From Methylobacterium mesophilicum SR1.6/6 (GTDB taxonomy: Bacteria; Pseudomonadota; Alphaproteobacteria; Rhizobiales; Beijerinckiaceae), in NCBI RefSeq assembly GCF_000364445.2, contig NZ_CP043538.1:6405302-6469301 (forward strand): a stretch of 64,000 nucleotides of DNA, read 5' to 3'. The position numbers and the translations under genes are program-made. Below are positions 1 to 10,753 of the stretch, in pieces. Numbering within the stretch: the stretch's first letter is position 1; each line of letters starts with the position of its first letter. The notes below the pieces were generated by a model. It was not told the DNA's origin. It ran no database searches and worked only from the letters and a program-made list of their open reading frames with translations.

Positions 1-219
1 GGCGCGCCCCGCCTCCGCCGCCCGGCGGCCCCCGGCGCGGTCCCGGCCCCGACGGCCCCCGCCGCCCCGCCGCCGTCGAAGGGCGCGCATGTCGTCCTCG
101 AGCGCGGCGACGCGCGGATCGACCTGAAATGCGCCGACGACGATTCGACGAAGGCCTGCGCCGACATCGCGCTGCAGTTCGTCGACAAGCTCGCCACGCT
201 GCGGCCCGAGGCCCGGTAG
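1..219 (+). CDS. C-terminal part of a hypothetical protein (cut by the window edge)
   Basis: The reading frame is open from the first base to a TAG at 217-219 and gives the last 72 residues of a protein that begins outside the window. The first half of the visible part is rich in Pro and Ala and looks like a flexible linker. The end is a compact acidic segment with two cysteines (around KCADDDSTKACADIALQF), which could form a disulfide in an exported protein. I do not recognise the family. The G+C distribution fits coding sequence in this frame. The call rests on the open frame only, because no start or upstream domain can be seen. Confidence 0.5.
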   Translation, partial: GAPRLRRPAAPGAVPAPTAPAAPPPSKGAHVVLERGDARIDLKCADDDSTKACADIALQFVDKLATLRPEAR

Positions 220-280
220 CGCGATGCGCCCGCCGCCGTCGCGGCGGGGACGCGCCCGCCGCGACAGCGGCGGGCGCCCC

Positions 281-703
281 TCAGGCGCTGGTGCCCGGCG
301 CCTTGGTCAGGCGGCAGCCGGTGATGCGCCACTGCCCGTCCGGATCCTGGGCGAGGCTGTACTCGGCGGTCCAGTCGACGCCGTACTCGTCCTGGATCTG
401 CACCGACTGGACCACGCCCGCGCCGTCCGTGTCCCGCGCCTCGCCGAACACGAAGCTGCGGTGGCGGTAGACCGGACGGTACTGGTTGCGGACCATGCCG
501 ATGAACAGGTCGGCGTTGGGGAACAGCGCCCGGATCCCCGGCGCGGCCTGCTCGTAGGCGGTCTGCGCGTCGTCGCGGCCGAGCGCCTGCTCCTGCTTGG
601 CGATCACCGCCCGGGCCGCCGCGCGTCCGGCCTCGTCGGCCGCCGCCGGTCCCGCGAGGCCGAGGACCAGGAGGAGGGCGGGCCACGCGCGCATCGACGT
701 CAC
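281..703 (-). CDS. Secreted DUF4864 domain protein
   Basis: A 140-residue protein with a clear Sec signal peptide (basic MTSMR, hydrophobic core, AAADEA-like cleavage near residue 22). The mature part has the pattern of DUF4864: an Ala/Glu-rich helix, FPNADLF, then a beta-rich half with [18 protein letters not shown] and WRITGC. DUF4864 proteins are small periplasmic proteins of unknown function with a cystatin/NTF2-like fold in alphaproteobacteria. The gene is convergent with the partial gene at the window start and divergent from rutA. It is probably transcribed alone. The family assignment is from remembered sequence pattern; the function is unknown. Confidence 0.75.
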   Translation of the reverse strand: MTSMRAWPALLLVLGLAGPAAADEAGRAAARAVIAKQEQALGRDDAQTAYEQAAPGIRALFPNADLFIGMVRNQYRPVYRHRSFVFGEARDTDGAGVVQSVQIQDEYGVDWTAEYSLAQDPDGQWRITGCRLTKAPGTSA

Positions 704-998
704 TCCGGCAGGATCGAACCGAGATCAATCCTCACCCTGTCGAAATGGTCGCCGGCTCAGCGAAAGCAATCCTCCGCTGAATTCCCGCGCAGGCGCTCGG
801 CGCGTGACCGCTGGGCCGGTCCGTTCCGGCGACGCGCACGGGTTGAGCACGGATCGCGCTCCAGTTGTGCAAGTCGCTGGAAAGATGAGCATTTTCGCGC
901 CGATCCGGCGCCGCGGGTTTGACCCCCCGGCCTGGGTTTGCGACCGTCCGGCAACCGAGTCGGCTCCGCGGGGGCGGGAGCGGCCGGGCGGAGCGCAG

Positions 999-2167
<1,169 letters not shown>

Positions 2168-2168
<1 letters not shown>

Positions 2169-2929
2169 TGGACGCCCCCGCCGGCTACCGCGATCCCCGG
2201 GGCCGCCACGGCGGCGTCGTCCTGCCCGCCCGGCCCGAGCCGATCGCCTTCGACCCCGCCGCCACGGTGCTGATCGTGGTGGACATGCAGAACGCCTACG
2301 CGAGCGCGGGGGGCTACCTCGACCTCGCGGGGTTCGACGTGTCGGGCACCGGGCCGGTGATCGCGCGGATCGCCCGGGCGGTGGCGGCGGCCCGGGCGGC
2401 CGGGATCCGGATCCTGTGGTTCCAGAACGGCTGGGACCCGGGCTACGCGGAGGCGGGCGGGCCAGGCTCGCCGAACTGGCACAAATCCAACGCTCTCAAA
2501 ACGATGCGGCGGAATCCTCAAGCGAACGCGCAGCTCCTGGCCAAGGGCTCGTGGGACTACGCCCTGGTGGACGCCCTGAGGCCCGAGCCCGGCGACATCG
2601 TCCTGGGCAAGCCACGCTACAGCGGCTTCTACAACACGCCCCTCGACAGCATGCTGCGCGCGCGGGGGATCACCACGCTGGTCTTCACCGGAATCGCCAC
2701 CAACGTCTGCGTGGAATCGACCCTGCGGGACGGGTTCCACCGGGAATACTTCGGGATCGTCCTGGCCGACGCGACCCATCAGGCCGGGCCGGAGAGCCTG
2801 CACCACGGGGCGCTGTCCAACATCGAGACCTTCTTCGGCTGGGTCTCGGACGTGTCCGCCTTCGAGGCGGCGCTCGTCGCAGGCCCGCACGCGGCGGTTG
2901 ATGCCGCCGGCTTCGATATGGCCGAATAA
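2168..2929 (+). CDS. rutB: Ureidoacrylate amidohydrolase RutB
   Basis: A 253-residue isochorismatase-superfamily amidohydrolase that cleaves the RutA product to carbamate and 3-aminoacrylate (or its peracid). The family triad is visible: Asp39 in VVDMQN, Lys148 in LGKPRYSGF, and Cys181 in [10 protein letters not shown], preceded by the usual cis-peptide region. The start ATG overlaps the rutA stop (TGATG), so the two are translationally coupled. Length matches E. coli RutB, with a short N-terminal extension. It is second in the rutABCD order. Confidence 0.95.
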
Positions 2930-3046
2930 GTGCATCCCGCACCCGGCCGGTCACCGGCAGGGTGCACGAACGCCGCCGCGACGCGGCGCCTCCCGCGCGG
3001 CCTGCCCGGCCCGGCCGACAGGTCGAACGGGAGAGGCACTGAGGGC

Positions 3047-3433
3047 ATGCCGAAGCAGGTCGTGATACCGCCGGGGACCGGCAAGCCGCTGGCCCCCTAC
3101 GTGCCGGGCACGCTGGCCGACGGGGTGCTGTACGTCTCGGGCACGCTGCCGCTGGATGCGGACGCCAACGTCGTCCATGTCGGCGACGCGGCAGCCCAGA
3201 CCCGCCACGTGCTGGAGACCATCAAGGGCGTCGTCGCGGCCGCGGGCGGCACGATGGACGACGTCACCTTCAACCACGTCTTCCTGGCGGACTGGGCCGA
3301 CTACGCGGCGATCAACGCCGTCTACGCCGAATATTTTCCGGGCGACAAGCCGGCGCGCTACTGCATCCAGTGCGGGCTCGTGAAGCCCGACGCCCGCGTG
3401 GAGATCGCGTCGATCGCCCATCTCGGCCGCTGA
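3047..3433 (+). CDS. rutC: 3-aminoacrylate deaminase RutC (RidA family)
   Basis: A 128-residue RidA/YjgF-family protein, the same length as E. coli RutC. The family speeds removal of reactive 3-aminoacrylate during uracil degradation. Typical features are YVSGTLPLD near residue 30, the central helix with [18 protein letters not shown], and the C-terminal [15 protein letters not shown] with the conserved Arg that contacts the carboxylate. The ATG at 3047 was chosen because it gives the family length and follows GAGGGC. It is separated from rutB by 117 bases that hold no gene, and its stop overlaps the rutD start. Confidence 0.95.
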   Translation: MPKQVVIPPGTGKPLAPYVPGTLADGVLYVSGTLPLDADANVVHVGDAAAQTRHVLETIKGVVAAAGGTMDDVTFNHVFLADWADYAAINAVYAEYFPGDKPARYCIQCGLVKPDARVEIASIAHLGR

Positions 3434-4212
3434 TGGGCCCGCTCCATCACGCGGTGGCCGGCCCGGCCGACGGGCGGCCGGTGCTGCTCTCGCCGGGGCT
3501 CGGCGGCGCGGCGGGCTACTTCGCGCCGCAGATGTCGGCCCTGACCGGGCGGTTCCGGGTCGTCACCTACGACCATCGCGGCACCGGGCGCTCGCCCGGC
3601 CCGCTGGAGCCGGACCACGACATCCCCGCCATGGCACGGGACGCGGTGGCGGTGCTGGACGCCGCCGGGATCGGCCGGGCCGACGTGGTCGGCCACGCGC
3701 TGGGCGGCCTGATCGCCCTCCGGATGGCGCTGGACGCGCCCGACCGGGTCGGGCGGATCGTGGTGATCAACGGCTGGGACGCCCTGGACCCGGCCACGCG
3801 CCGCTGTTTCGCGGCCCGCCGGGCGATCCTGGCCGGGGGCGGGCCGGAGGCCTTCGTGCGGGCGCAGGCGATCTTCCTGTACCCGGCGCCCTGGCTGTCG
3901 GCTGAGGCCGAACGGGTCGCGGCCGACGAGGCCCACGCCCTGGCGCACTTCCCCGGCGTCGAGACCGTGCTGACGCGCATCGGCGCCCTGGAGCGCTTCC
4001 AGATCGCGGACAGCCTCGGGGCGATCGGCCACGAGACCCTGGTGATGGCCGCCCGGGACGACGTGCTGGTGCCCTACACGCGCTCGGAGCGGCTGGCGGC
4101 GGCCCTGCCCAGGGCCCGCCTCGTCCTCGCCCCGGAGGGCGGCCACGCCCACAGCGTCACCCGGCCCGATTCCTTCAACCGGGCGCTGCTGGACTTCCTC
4201 GACCGGGATTGA
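3433..4212 (+). CDS. rutD: Rut pathway alpha/beta-hydrolase-fold protein RutD
   Basis: A 259-residue alpha/beta-hydrolase-fold protein. RutD acts in the later part of the Rut pathway (aminoacrylate/carbamate breakdown). The fold is visible in [20 protein letters not shown] and the nucleophile elbow VVGHALGG. The elbow carries Ala89 where classical hydrolases carry Ser; E. coli RutD also has Ala here, so this supports the assignment and is not a defect. NGWDAL, RRCF, FLYPAPW and GGHAHSVT (His238) also match RutD. The start overlaps the rutC stop (TGATG). The gene ends 24 bases from the convergent membrane-protein gene. rutE, rutF and rutG are not in the window. Confidence 0.93.
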   Translation: MGPLHHAVAGPADGRPVLLSPGLGGAAGYFAPQMSALTGRFRVVTYDHRGTGRSPGPLEPDHDIPAMARDAVAVLDAAGIGRADVVGHALGGLIALRMALDAPDRVGRIVVINGWDALDPATRRCFAARRAILAGGGPEAFVRAQAIFLYPAPWLSAEAERVAADEAHALAHFPGVETVLTRIGALERFQIADSLGAIGHETLVMAARDDVLVPYTRSERLAAALPRARLVLAPEGGHAHSVTRPDSFNRALLDFLDRD

Positions 4213-4236
4213 GGCTCGACCGGGACCGAGGGCGCC

Positions 4237-5181
4237 TCACGGCCGGAACGCCAGGGCCGGCAGCGCGACCGCGTCGACGGCGGCGGCCAGGACCGGAAGG
4301 AGCGCCGGCCAGCGCGGCGTCGCCGCCGTGCCGATCCGCCCCCGGGCGAAGGCCAGGACCAGCATCGGCGCGAGCGGGAGCAGGTCGCGCGGCGACAGGC
4401 CGCCGCCGGCCGGTCCGAGGGCCTGCCTCAGGACCATGAGCCACAGCCCCAGCAGGGCGCAGGCCACGAGCCAGAGCCGCTCCGCGGGCGGGGGCAGGGG
4501 GCCGCGCCGCAGGGCGAGGGGCAGCACCAGCAGCGCCGCGGCCCAGAGGCCGTAGAGGGGCCAGGGCAGCGGGACGGCCAGGGCCGGATCGGGGGCCCCG
4601 CCGGCGGGCGGCACGCCGAGGAGAACCGGTAGCACCGCCAGGACGGCGAGCGGCAGCCGGTCCCGGCAGAAGCGGGCGAGACGCCTCGGGGGCGGGAACG
4701 GCACCAGCAGCATCCCGGCGAGCGGCGCGCAGGCCGGCCGTGCCAGCACCGCGAGGGCGATCGCCAGCGCCGCCCCGGCGAGGCGCCAAGGTCGGCCGCG
4801 GCCCGTCAGCGGCCGGGGCGTGAGCAAGGCCGCGGCCAGCGCCGCCAGCCCGAGGACCGGTCCGTCCGGGCCGGACGCGGCCGCCAGCGAAGCGGGCAGG
4901 CCGAGGAGCGCGAACAGGACCTCCCGCCCGCGGTCGGCCACCGTCAGCGCGGCGAGGCCCAGGGCCAGGAAGGCGGCGATGGCCGCGCCCTGTCCGAGCC
5001 GGGCGGCGCCCGCAGGGTCGAGGCCGAGCATCGCCCCGGCCCGCAGGCCGAGGGTGCCGGGGAGGGTTGGGCCGGCCGCGTCGGGGGGAACGCGCAGCGC
5101 CAGCGCGACGCAGACCGGCAGGCCGAGGCCGAGCAGGGCGAGGCCCCAGAACCGGGCGCCCCCGGCGAAGGCCGGGCTCAC
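4237..5181 (-). CDS. Multi-pass inner-membrane protein, end of glycosyltransferase operon
   Basis: A 314-residue, very hydrophobic protein rich in Ala, Leu, Pro and Gly, with about eight to nine predicted membrane segments and short Arg-rich loops. I do not recognise a family with certainty. Its overall appearance and its position after two glycosyltransferases recall DUF2142-type or polyprenyl-glycosyltransferase-like membrane proteins, but no catalytic motif can be pointed to. The GTG start overlaps the stop of the preceding glycosyltransferase gene (GTGA), indicating translational coupling. Inference: it takes part in assembly or export of the glycan made by the two upstream transferases. 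Confidence 0.7.
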   Translation of the reverse strand: MSPAFAGGARFWGLALLGLGLPVCVALALRVPPDAAGPTLPGTLGLRAGAMLGLDPAGAARLGQGAAIAAFLALGLAALTVADRGREVLFALLGLPASLAAASGPDGPVLGLAALAAALLTPRPLTGRGRPWRLAGAALAIALAVLARPACAPLAGMLLVPFPPPRRLARFCRDRLPLAVLAVLPVLLGVPPAGGAPDPALAVPLPWPLYGLWAAALLVLPLALRRGPLPPPAERLWLVACALLGLWLMVLRQALGPAGGGLSPRDLLPLAPMLVLAFARGRIGTAATPRWPALLPVLAAAVDAVALPALAFRP

Positions 5182-6128
5182 GGCCGCCAGCGCGGAGCGC
5201 CGAGCAGGCCCGGCACGAGACCCGGCAGCGCCGCGGCCAGGAGGGAGGCCGCCCGCAGCACCTCCGCGGCCTCGCCCGGCGCGCGGCGGGCCAGCGCCAG
5301 GGCGAGCCGCAGGGGCACCTGCGCGCCAAAACTCGCCGCCGTGAGCGCGAGGGACGCGGCCGGCCCATGGTGCTTCCCGGCGTAGAGGATCTGGCTGCGC
5401 AGGAAGTAGAACAGCCGCCGCGCCCGCACCTGCCGGGTCGTGCCCTGGCCCTCGTGGCGGGCGACCGCCCCGGCCACGTGCCGCACGGCAAAGCCGGTCG
5501 CCCGGGCGCGGGCGCAGAGGTCGACATCCTCCCAGTAGACGAAGAAGCGCGGATCGAAGCCGCCGAGGGCGGTGAACAGGTCGCGGCGGATCATCAGGAA
5601 GGCGCCCATCACCTGATCGACGGCGCGGTCCTCGGCGTGGTCCCATTCGAGCAGGAAGTGGGGCCGGACGAGGCCCAGCCGGTCCAGCGCCAGGGCGCGC
5701 CCGAGGAGGCCGAGCGCTGTCGGGGCCCGGGCGCAGGAGCGCGCGGTCCGCCCGTCCGGATCGACGAGCCGCGCCCCGACGATGCCGGTCCGCGGATCGG
5801 CCGTCAGGGCGGCCCGGGCGATGCCCAGGGCGTCCGGCGCGACCTGGGTGTCGGGGTTGAGGAACAGGATCGCGGGGGCGTCGCCCGCGGCGGCGCCCTG
5901 GTCGCAGGCACGGCCGAAGCCGAGATTCGCGTCGTTCCGGATCAGCCGCAGCGGCCGGGGCAGGGCGGGCAGGTCCTCGGTGGAGCCGTCCGTCGAGGCG
6001 TTGTCCACCACGGTGACCTGCACGGTCCCGGCGTCCCGCGCCGCCGCGAGGCTCGCAAGGCAGGCCCGCAGCAACGCGCCACCGTTCCAGTTGACGATCA
6101 CGACGTCGAGGGCAGGGCGGTCGGTCAA
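5178..6128 (-). CDS. Family-2 glycosyltransferase (GT-A fold)
   Basis: A 316-residue glycosyltransferase. The N-terminus has the nucleotide-sugar-binding strand DVVIVNWNGG, then VVDNASTDGS, NLGFGRACDQG and the DXD-like region FLNPDTQV. The acceptor half has MGAFLMIRRDLF, GGFDPRFFVYWEDVDLC (the ED/WEDVDLC motif of rhamnosyl- and related transferases) and a C-terminal hydrophobic stretch that may associate with the membrane. The start is TTG at 6128, overlapping the stop of the upstream glycosyltransferase gene (TTGA), because the protein then begins just before the first beta strand. Sugar specificity cannot be told from sequence; rhamnose or a similar cell-surface sugar is likely. Confidence 0.88.
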   Translation of the reverse strand: MTDRPALDVVIVNWNGGALLRACLASLAAARDAGTVQVTVVDNASTDGSTEDLPALPRPLRLIRNDANLGFGRACDQGAAAGDAPAILFLNPDTQVAPDALGIARAALTADPRTGIVGARLVDPDGRTARSCARAPTALGLLGRALALDRLGLVRPHFLLEWDHAEDRAVDQVMGAFLMIRRDLFTALGGFDPRFFVYWEDVDLCARARATGFAVRHVAGAVARHEGQGTTRQVRARRLFYFLRSQILYAGKHHGPAASLALTAASFGAQVPLRLALALARRAPGEAAEVLRAASLLAAALPGLVPGLLGAPRWRP

Positions 6129-7048
6129 GGCAGATCCTTCGGGAGATCCTCGGGCGGCCCGAGGCGCCCGAGGGCGCCGTCGCGGGCGGCCGCGAGGAGC
6201 CGCAGCAGCACGGCGGGCCGGAAGCCCGCATCCGCCCAGTACAGCCCGGCCTGGAGCGGCAGGTAGGCGGCCTGGGCGAGCTTCCAGCGGCGCGGCACGT
6301 GCGGCAGGCGCCACGCGTAGACCGCGTTGCGCAGGTAGGTCGCCATCCGGAACAGGGGCTGGCGCGGCATCGCGACCCCGAAGGCCCGGATCACCCCGCC
6401 GCCGACCCGGTGCGGGATCGCGACGTCGCGGGCGACGTAGCAGCCATGACCGCAGGCCCAGGCGCGAAAGCACCATTCGAGCTCGACCCCGTCGATGAAG
6501 AAGTCGGCGCGGAACGGCCCGATCCGCGCGAAGGCGTCGAGATGGACCAGCGAGCCCGAGGTCGCCAGGAACTGCACGGGCGCGAGGGCGTCCCGCTCCG
6601 GAGCGCCGGGGCGGGGCGGGTAGGCGGGCGCCTTGTGTCCCGTCGTGGGCGCCGGGACCGGACCCACCACCGCCGCCGGGATCCCGGCGGCCCGCAGCCG
6701 GCCGAGGCCCGCCAGCAGCGCGGCGGCGAGGTTCTCCGGCGGCTCGGCATCCTGATCGAGGAGCAGGAGCGTGTCCGCCCCCGCCGCCCGGGCGGCCGCG
6801 GCGATCCGGTTGAGCGCCTCCGCGATGCCGAGGTTCCGCCCCTCCGACAGCAGGATCACGCCGGACCGGGCGAGGCGCTCCGCCGCCTCCCCCGAGAGGC
6901 CGCCGTTGTCGAAGGCGATCACCGCGGCGAACCCTGAAGCAGCCTGGGCGTGAACCCGCGCCAGCTGGTCCGGACCCGGCCGGAACAGGGTGATCCCGAG
7001 GGCGAGGCAGCCGAGCCGGGGGTCAGGCACCGGCCGCGTCCCGCGCAT
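6125..7048 (-). CDS. Rhamnosyltransferase-like family-2 glycosyltransferase
   Basis: A 307-residue GT-A glycosyltransferase of the rhamnosyltransferase type (the WbbL/RfbF-like group). Visible motifs are GITLFRPG, AFDNGG, EGRNLGIAEALN, LLLLDQDAEPP (the D-x-D region) and FFIDGVELEWCFRAWACGH, the family's FIDxVDxEWC-like signature. It ends with PHRVGGG and a basic C-terminal region. It lies 12 bases after the PadR regulator gene and overlaps the next glycosyltransferase by four bases, so all four genes 7693-4237 probably form one operon. The donor sugar is an inference from family resemblance. Confidence 0.87.
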   Translation of the reverse strand: MRGTRPVPDPRLGCLALGITLFRPGPDQLARVHAQAASGFAAVIAFDNGGLSGEAAERLARSGVILLSEGRNLGIAEALNRIAAAARAAGADTLLLLDQDAEPPENLAAALLAGLGRLRAAGIPAAVVGPVPAPTTGHKAPAYPPRPGAPERDALAPVQFLATSGSLVHLDAFARIGPFRADFFIDGVELEWCFRAWACGHGCYVARDVAIPHRVGGGVIRAFGVAMPRQPLFRMATYLRNAVYAWRLPHVPRRWKLAQAAYLPLQAGLYWADAGFRPAVLLRLLAAARDGALGRLGPPEDLPKDLP

Positions 7049-7060
7049 GATCCCGGCCCG

Positions 7061-7693
7061 TCACGCCCGCTCCACCGCGGCGGTCGCCGCCTCCAGGGCG
7101 GCCGTGATGGCGTCGGCCTGCTCGGCGCTCAGCGGACCGCGGGCCAGCCGCATCTGCAGGGCGAGCTTCAGACCCTCCTTGGCGCGCACGATCGAGGGCG
7201 GCGGACCGTCGCCCCGGGCGGCCTCGGCCTCTGCCATCCGGGCGAGGATCGCCTCCAGGGTCGGGCGGTTGCCGTCCAGGAACGCCTGGCCGTCCGGGGT
7301 GATCGTGTGCAGCCGCTTGGTGCCCTCCCCGGGCGTCACCGTCACGTGGCCGAGTTCCTCCAGCAGCGTGAGCGTCGGGTAGACCGTGCCGGGGCTCGGG
7401 CTGTAGGCGCCGCCGACCCGCTCCTCGATGGCCTTGATGATCTCGTAGCCGTGCCGGGGCTTCTCGGCGATCAGGTGGAGGATGACGAGGCGCAGGTCGC
7501 CGTGGGCGAAGAACCGCGCGAGGTCGCCGCGGCCGCCGCGGCCGCCGCGGCCGAACGGGCCGCGGTCACCCGGTCCGCGGCCGTGATGGCCGTGCCGCCC
7601 GCGGGGATCGGCGCCCATCGGGCCGCGGTGGGCGCGGAACCGGAAGGCCTCGAAGGGATCGGGATGGATGAAGTCCGAAGGAGAGGGATGCAT
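7061..7693 (-). CDS. PadR-family regulator, YqjI-like, with His/Gly/Arg-rich N-terminus
   Basis: A 210-residue PadR-type winged-helix repressor. Residues 1-57 form a low-complexity extension rich in Gly, Arg and His (RGRHGHHGRG). The winged helix follows, with GDLRLVILHLI, HGYEIIKAIEE and YSPSPGTVYPTLTLLEELG; the last part is a helical dimerisation arm. The core matches E. coli YqjI, a nickel/iron-responsive repressor of a ferric reductase gene, which also has a metal-ligand-rich N-terminus, although YqjI's is Cys/His-rich and this one has no Cys. Metal sensing is therefore possible but unproven. No yqjH-like reductase is adjacent. Instead the gene leads a run of glycosyltransferase genes. 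A perfect inverted repeat 13-45 bases upstream is a good candidate autoregulatory site. Confidence 0.88.
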   Translation of the reverse strand: MHPSPSDFIHPDPFEAFRFRAHRGPMGADPRGRHGHHGRGPGDRGPFGRGGRGGRGDLARFFAHGDLRLVILHLIAEKPRHGYEIIKAIEERVGGAYSPSPGTVYPTLTLLEELGHVTVTPGEGTKRLHTITPDGQAFLDGNRPTLEAILARMAEAEAARGDGPPPSIVRAKEGLKLALQMRLARGPLSAEQADAITAALEAATAAVERA

Positions 7694-7705
7694 GATTCGA
7701 CTCGA

Positions 7706-7738
7706 TTTCGATATGACGAAAAACTAGATATATCGAAA
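7706..7738. promoter_or_regulatory. Inverted repeat, candidate PadR operator
   Basis: TTTCGATAT at 7706-7714 and ATATCGAAA at 7730-7738 are perfect 9-base inverted arms separated by 15 bases of AT-rich DNA. The arms lie 13-45 bases upstream of the PadR start codon, where a promoter or operator would be. PadR proteins commonly repress their own promoters through such dyads. The region is much richer in A+T than its surroundings. That this is the PadR binding site is inference from position. Confidence 0.6.
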
Positions 7739-8036
7739 CTCAGTCAACCGCAAGGGCGGGGCTCCGTGGCCTGTCCTTCGACGGGGAAGCCGCACCGTTC
7801 GCCGTGAGCCGGGCCGGCGGTGCAGCCCACGGTTTACGGACTTCGCCGGTTCCGTTAGTGCGACAGGGAACCAGAACCATGCCCCCCTCGCGCCGCCCTG
7901 CGCCCGATGCTGCCCGCCAGCTGCCGCCCATGAACCGATCCGCGACCCGCGCCGCGACCGCGACCGCTCTGAGAGCGGTCGATGGAGGCCATGCCCCGTG
8001 ACGGCACAGGGTGAACGCGCCTTCGCAGGGTCCTAG
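7739..8036. other. Intergenic leader of the repeat-type glycosyltransferase gene
   Basis: No convincing gene is seen in these 298 bases. Just before the next gene is a short perfect hairpin: CGACCGCTC at 7961-7969 and GAGCGGTCG at 7973-7981 with a 3-base loop, about 55 bases before the start codon. It could be a leader hairpin or an operator, but there is nothing to decide between these. Confidence 0.4.
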
Positions 8037-10406
8037 ATGCATCGCGGCTCCACCGGCACCGGCCGGGCCTCGCCCCTGATGCAGATCGCGCGTCGCGTCC
8101 GTCGCCTCGGCGATCCGCTGGCCAAGCGAGCGGCCCTGCACCGCTTCTGGGCCGGCACGGAGGCGGCGGACGGCCCCGACCTCGAAGGGCGCCTCGCCGC
8201 CGCGCTGGCGCCGTACTTCGACGCGGACTTCTACGCGAGCTGGTACGGCATCACGGCCGATCCGGTGCGCGACTACCTCGTCCACGGCTGGCGCGAGGGC
8301 CGCGACCCGCGCCCGGACTTCTCGTCCGCCGCCTACCTCACCGAGCACCCCCACCTGGCCCCGGCCGGCATCAACCCCTTCCTCCACGCGCTCGCGCGAC
8401 ACCGCCGCAAGGGGACGTCCACCGGGGAGGGCACCGCCTATCCCCTGGCCCCGCGCGACACGGCCCAGGTCGAGCGCCTCGCCCGCCGCCTCGTCGACGG
8501 CGCCTTCTACCTTGCGGGCAACCCCGACATCGCCGCAGCCGGCGTCGACCCGGCCGACCACTACATGGCGTCGGGCTGGCGCGAGGGCCGCGAGCCCGCA
8601 CCGCAGTTCGACACCCTGGCCTACTGCCTCACCCGCGGCCTCACCTTCGCCACCCAGAACCCGCTGGTGCACTACGTCCTGCACGGCGGACCCGCCCGGC
8701 CGGACCCGGCCGAAGCGCTGGCGCTGCGGCTCGGGACGCTCGCGCCCCACTTCGACGCCGCCCACTACCGGCGGGGCCTCGCCGAGCCCCAGGCCGAGGC
8801 GCTGGCCGGCGCCTCGGACGACGCGCTGCTGCGCCACTACGTGACCGAAGGCTGGCGGGCGCGGGTCAGCCCGCGGCCGGACTTCGACCCGACCGGCTTC
8901 GTGCAGGCGCGGGCCGGCAGCCGGGCGGTGGCGGACGACCCGTTCTTCCGCCACGTCGCCGAGGCGCGGCTCACCGGGGCGGAGCCGTTTGCCGGGCCGC
9001 AGCGTCTGAACCTGCCGGCGGTGGACGAGGCGTGGTACCGGGCGACCTACCCGGATGTCGGCGGGATGGCGCCGTACCTGCACTTTGCCGGCGCGGGCTG
9101 GCGGGAGCTGCGCGACCCGGGGCCGGGCCGCTCGACGCTCGCCGCGCTGCTGCGGGTCTGCGGGTTGCGGCCGGCGCGGGCGCCCGTCGCGGACACGGGC
9201 TGGCTGGGGGCGATCGGCCGGGAGGCCGTGGACCGGGAGGCGCTGCTCGCCCTGCAGGCGCGGCTTGTGGCGGGGGCGTTCGACCACGGCTTCTACCGGG
9301 CGCGCTACGGGCTCTCCGAGGAGGCCGACGCGGTGCGCGACTACTGTGACACCGGCTGGAGGAAGGGCCGCAACCCCAGGCCGGATTTCGACGGGCAGGC
9401 CTATCTCGACGCGCATCCCGGGGTGCGCGAGACCGGCTTGGCGCCCCTGGTGCACTTCCTGGCCACGGCGCTCCTGCACGGCACCGACATCACGGCCGGC
9501 GCCTTTCACCCGCGCTACGGCGAACCGGATTCGCGGGAGGCGGCGCTCGCCGAAGAGGCCCGGGAGATCGAACCCTTCTTCGACGCCGCCTTCTACGCCA
9601 AGCGCAACCCCGACGCCGCCCACGCCCCGCTCGCCCATTTCGTCGCCTACGGGCAGCACGAGGGTCGGGACCCGAGCAAGGCCTTCTCGACTCGGTTCTA
9701 TCGTCGCGCCTACGGCCACCTGTTCGCCCCGGGCGAGTCGCCGTTCCTGCACTACGTGCGCACCGGCCGGGACGCCGGGCTGATGGCCGCCCCCGAGGAT
9801 CTCGGCGCCTACCCGCCCATGACGGCCCCCGCGCCGCAGGACTGGGACGGCCTGCCCCAGGCGCTCCCCATCGCCGACGCCCGCGTGCTGGTCATCGTCC
9901 CCGTCTACAAGGGACGCGGCGAGACCCTGCGCGCCATCCACGCCTGCCTCTCGGCCCCCCAGGCGACACCCTTCGCCCTGCTCGCCGTCAACGACCGATC
10001 CCCCGACCCGCAGCTCTCAGCAGACCTCGCAGACCTCGCCCGCCGCGGCCTGTTCCACCTCGTCGAGAACGAGCACAACCTCGGCTTCGTCCGCTCGGTC
10101 AACCGCGCGCTCGGCCTGCGCCAGGGCCGCGCCGTCGTCCTGCTCAACTCCGACGCCCAGGTCCACGGCGACTGGCTCGACCGCCTCGTCGCCCACGCGG
10201 AAGCTGAGGACGCCCGCCCGCCCGTGGCCAGCGTCACGCCTTTGTCCAACAACGCCACGATCTGCAGCTATCCGCGCTTCAACGCCAACAACACCATGCC
10301 GCTCGAGATCGAACGGCCCGAGCTCGACCGCCTGGCCGCGCAGACCAACCCCGGCCAGGCCGTGCCCGTGCCCACGGCGTCGGCTTCTGCATGCTCACAC
10401 GGGAGC
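8037..10406 (+). pseudogene. Repeat-containing glycosyltransferase, truncated at a junction with 23S rRNA
   Basis: About 780 residues remain of a large surface-polysaccharide glycosyltransferase. Residues 55-590 contain about six copies of a long repeat with elements such as FDxxFYxxxY, GWREGRDPxPxF and NPLVHY, found in large alphaproteobacterial glycosyltransferases. A GT-A domain starts near residue 615 (VLVIVPVYKG, AVNDRSPD, NEHNLGFVRSVN, LLNSDAQVHGDWL). At 10374-10378 the frame slips: the conserved continuation GVGFCMLTRE is present in another frame, consistent with one missing base. About 30 bases later, at 10407, the sequence changes abruptly to 23S rRNA, so the rest of the catalytic domain is missing. 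The open frame runs on to about 10640, but that part is antisense rRNA and not protein. This is either a real disruption or an assembly join. Confidence 0.8.
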
Positions 10407-10753
<347 letters not shown>

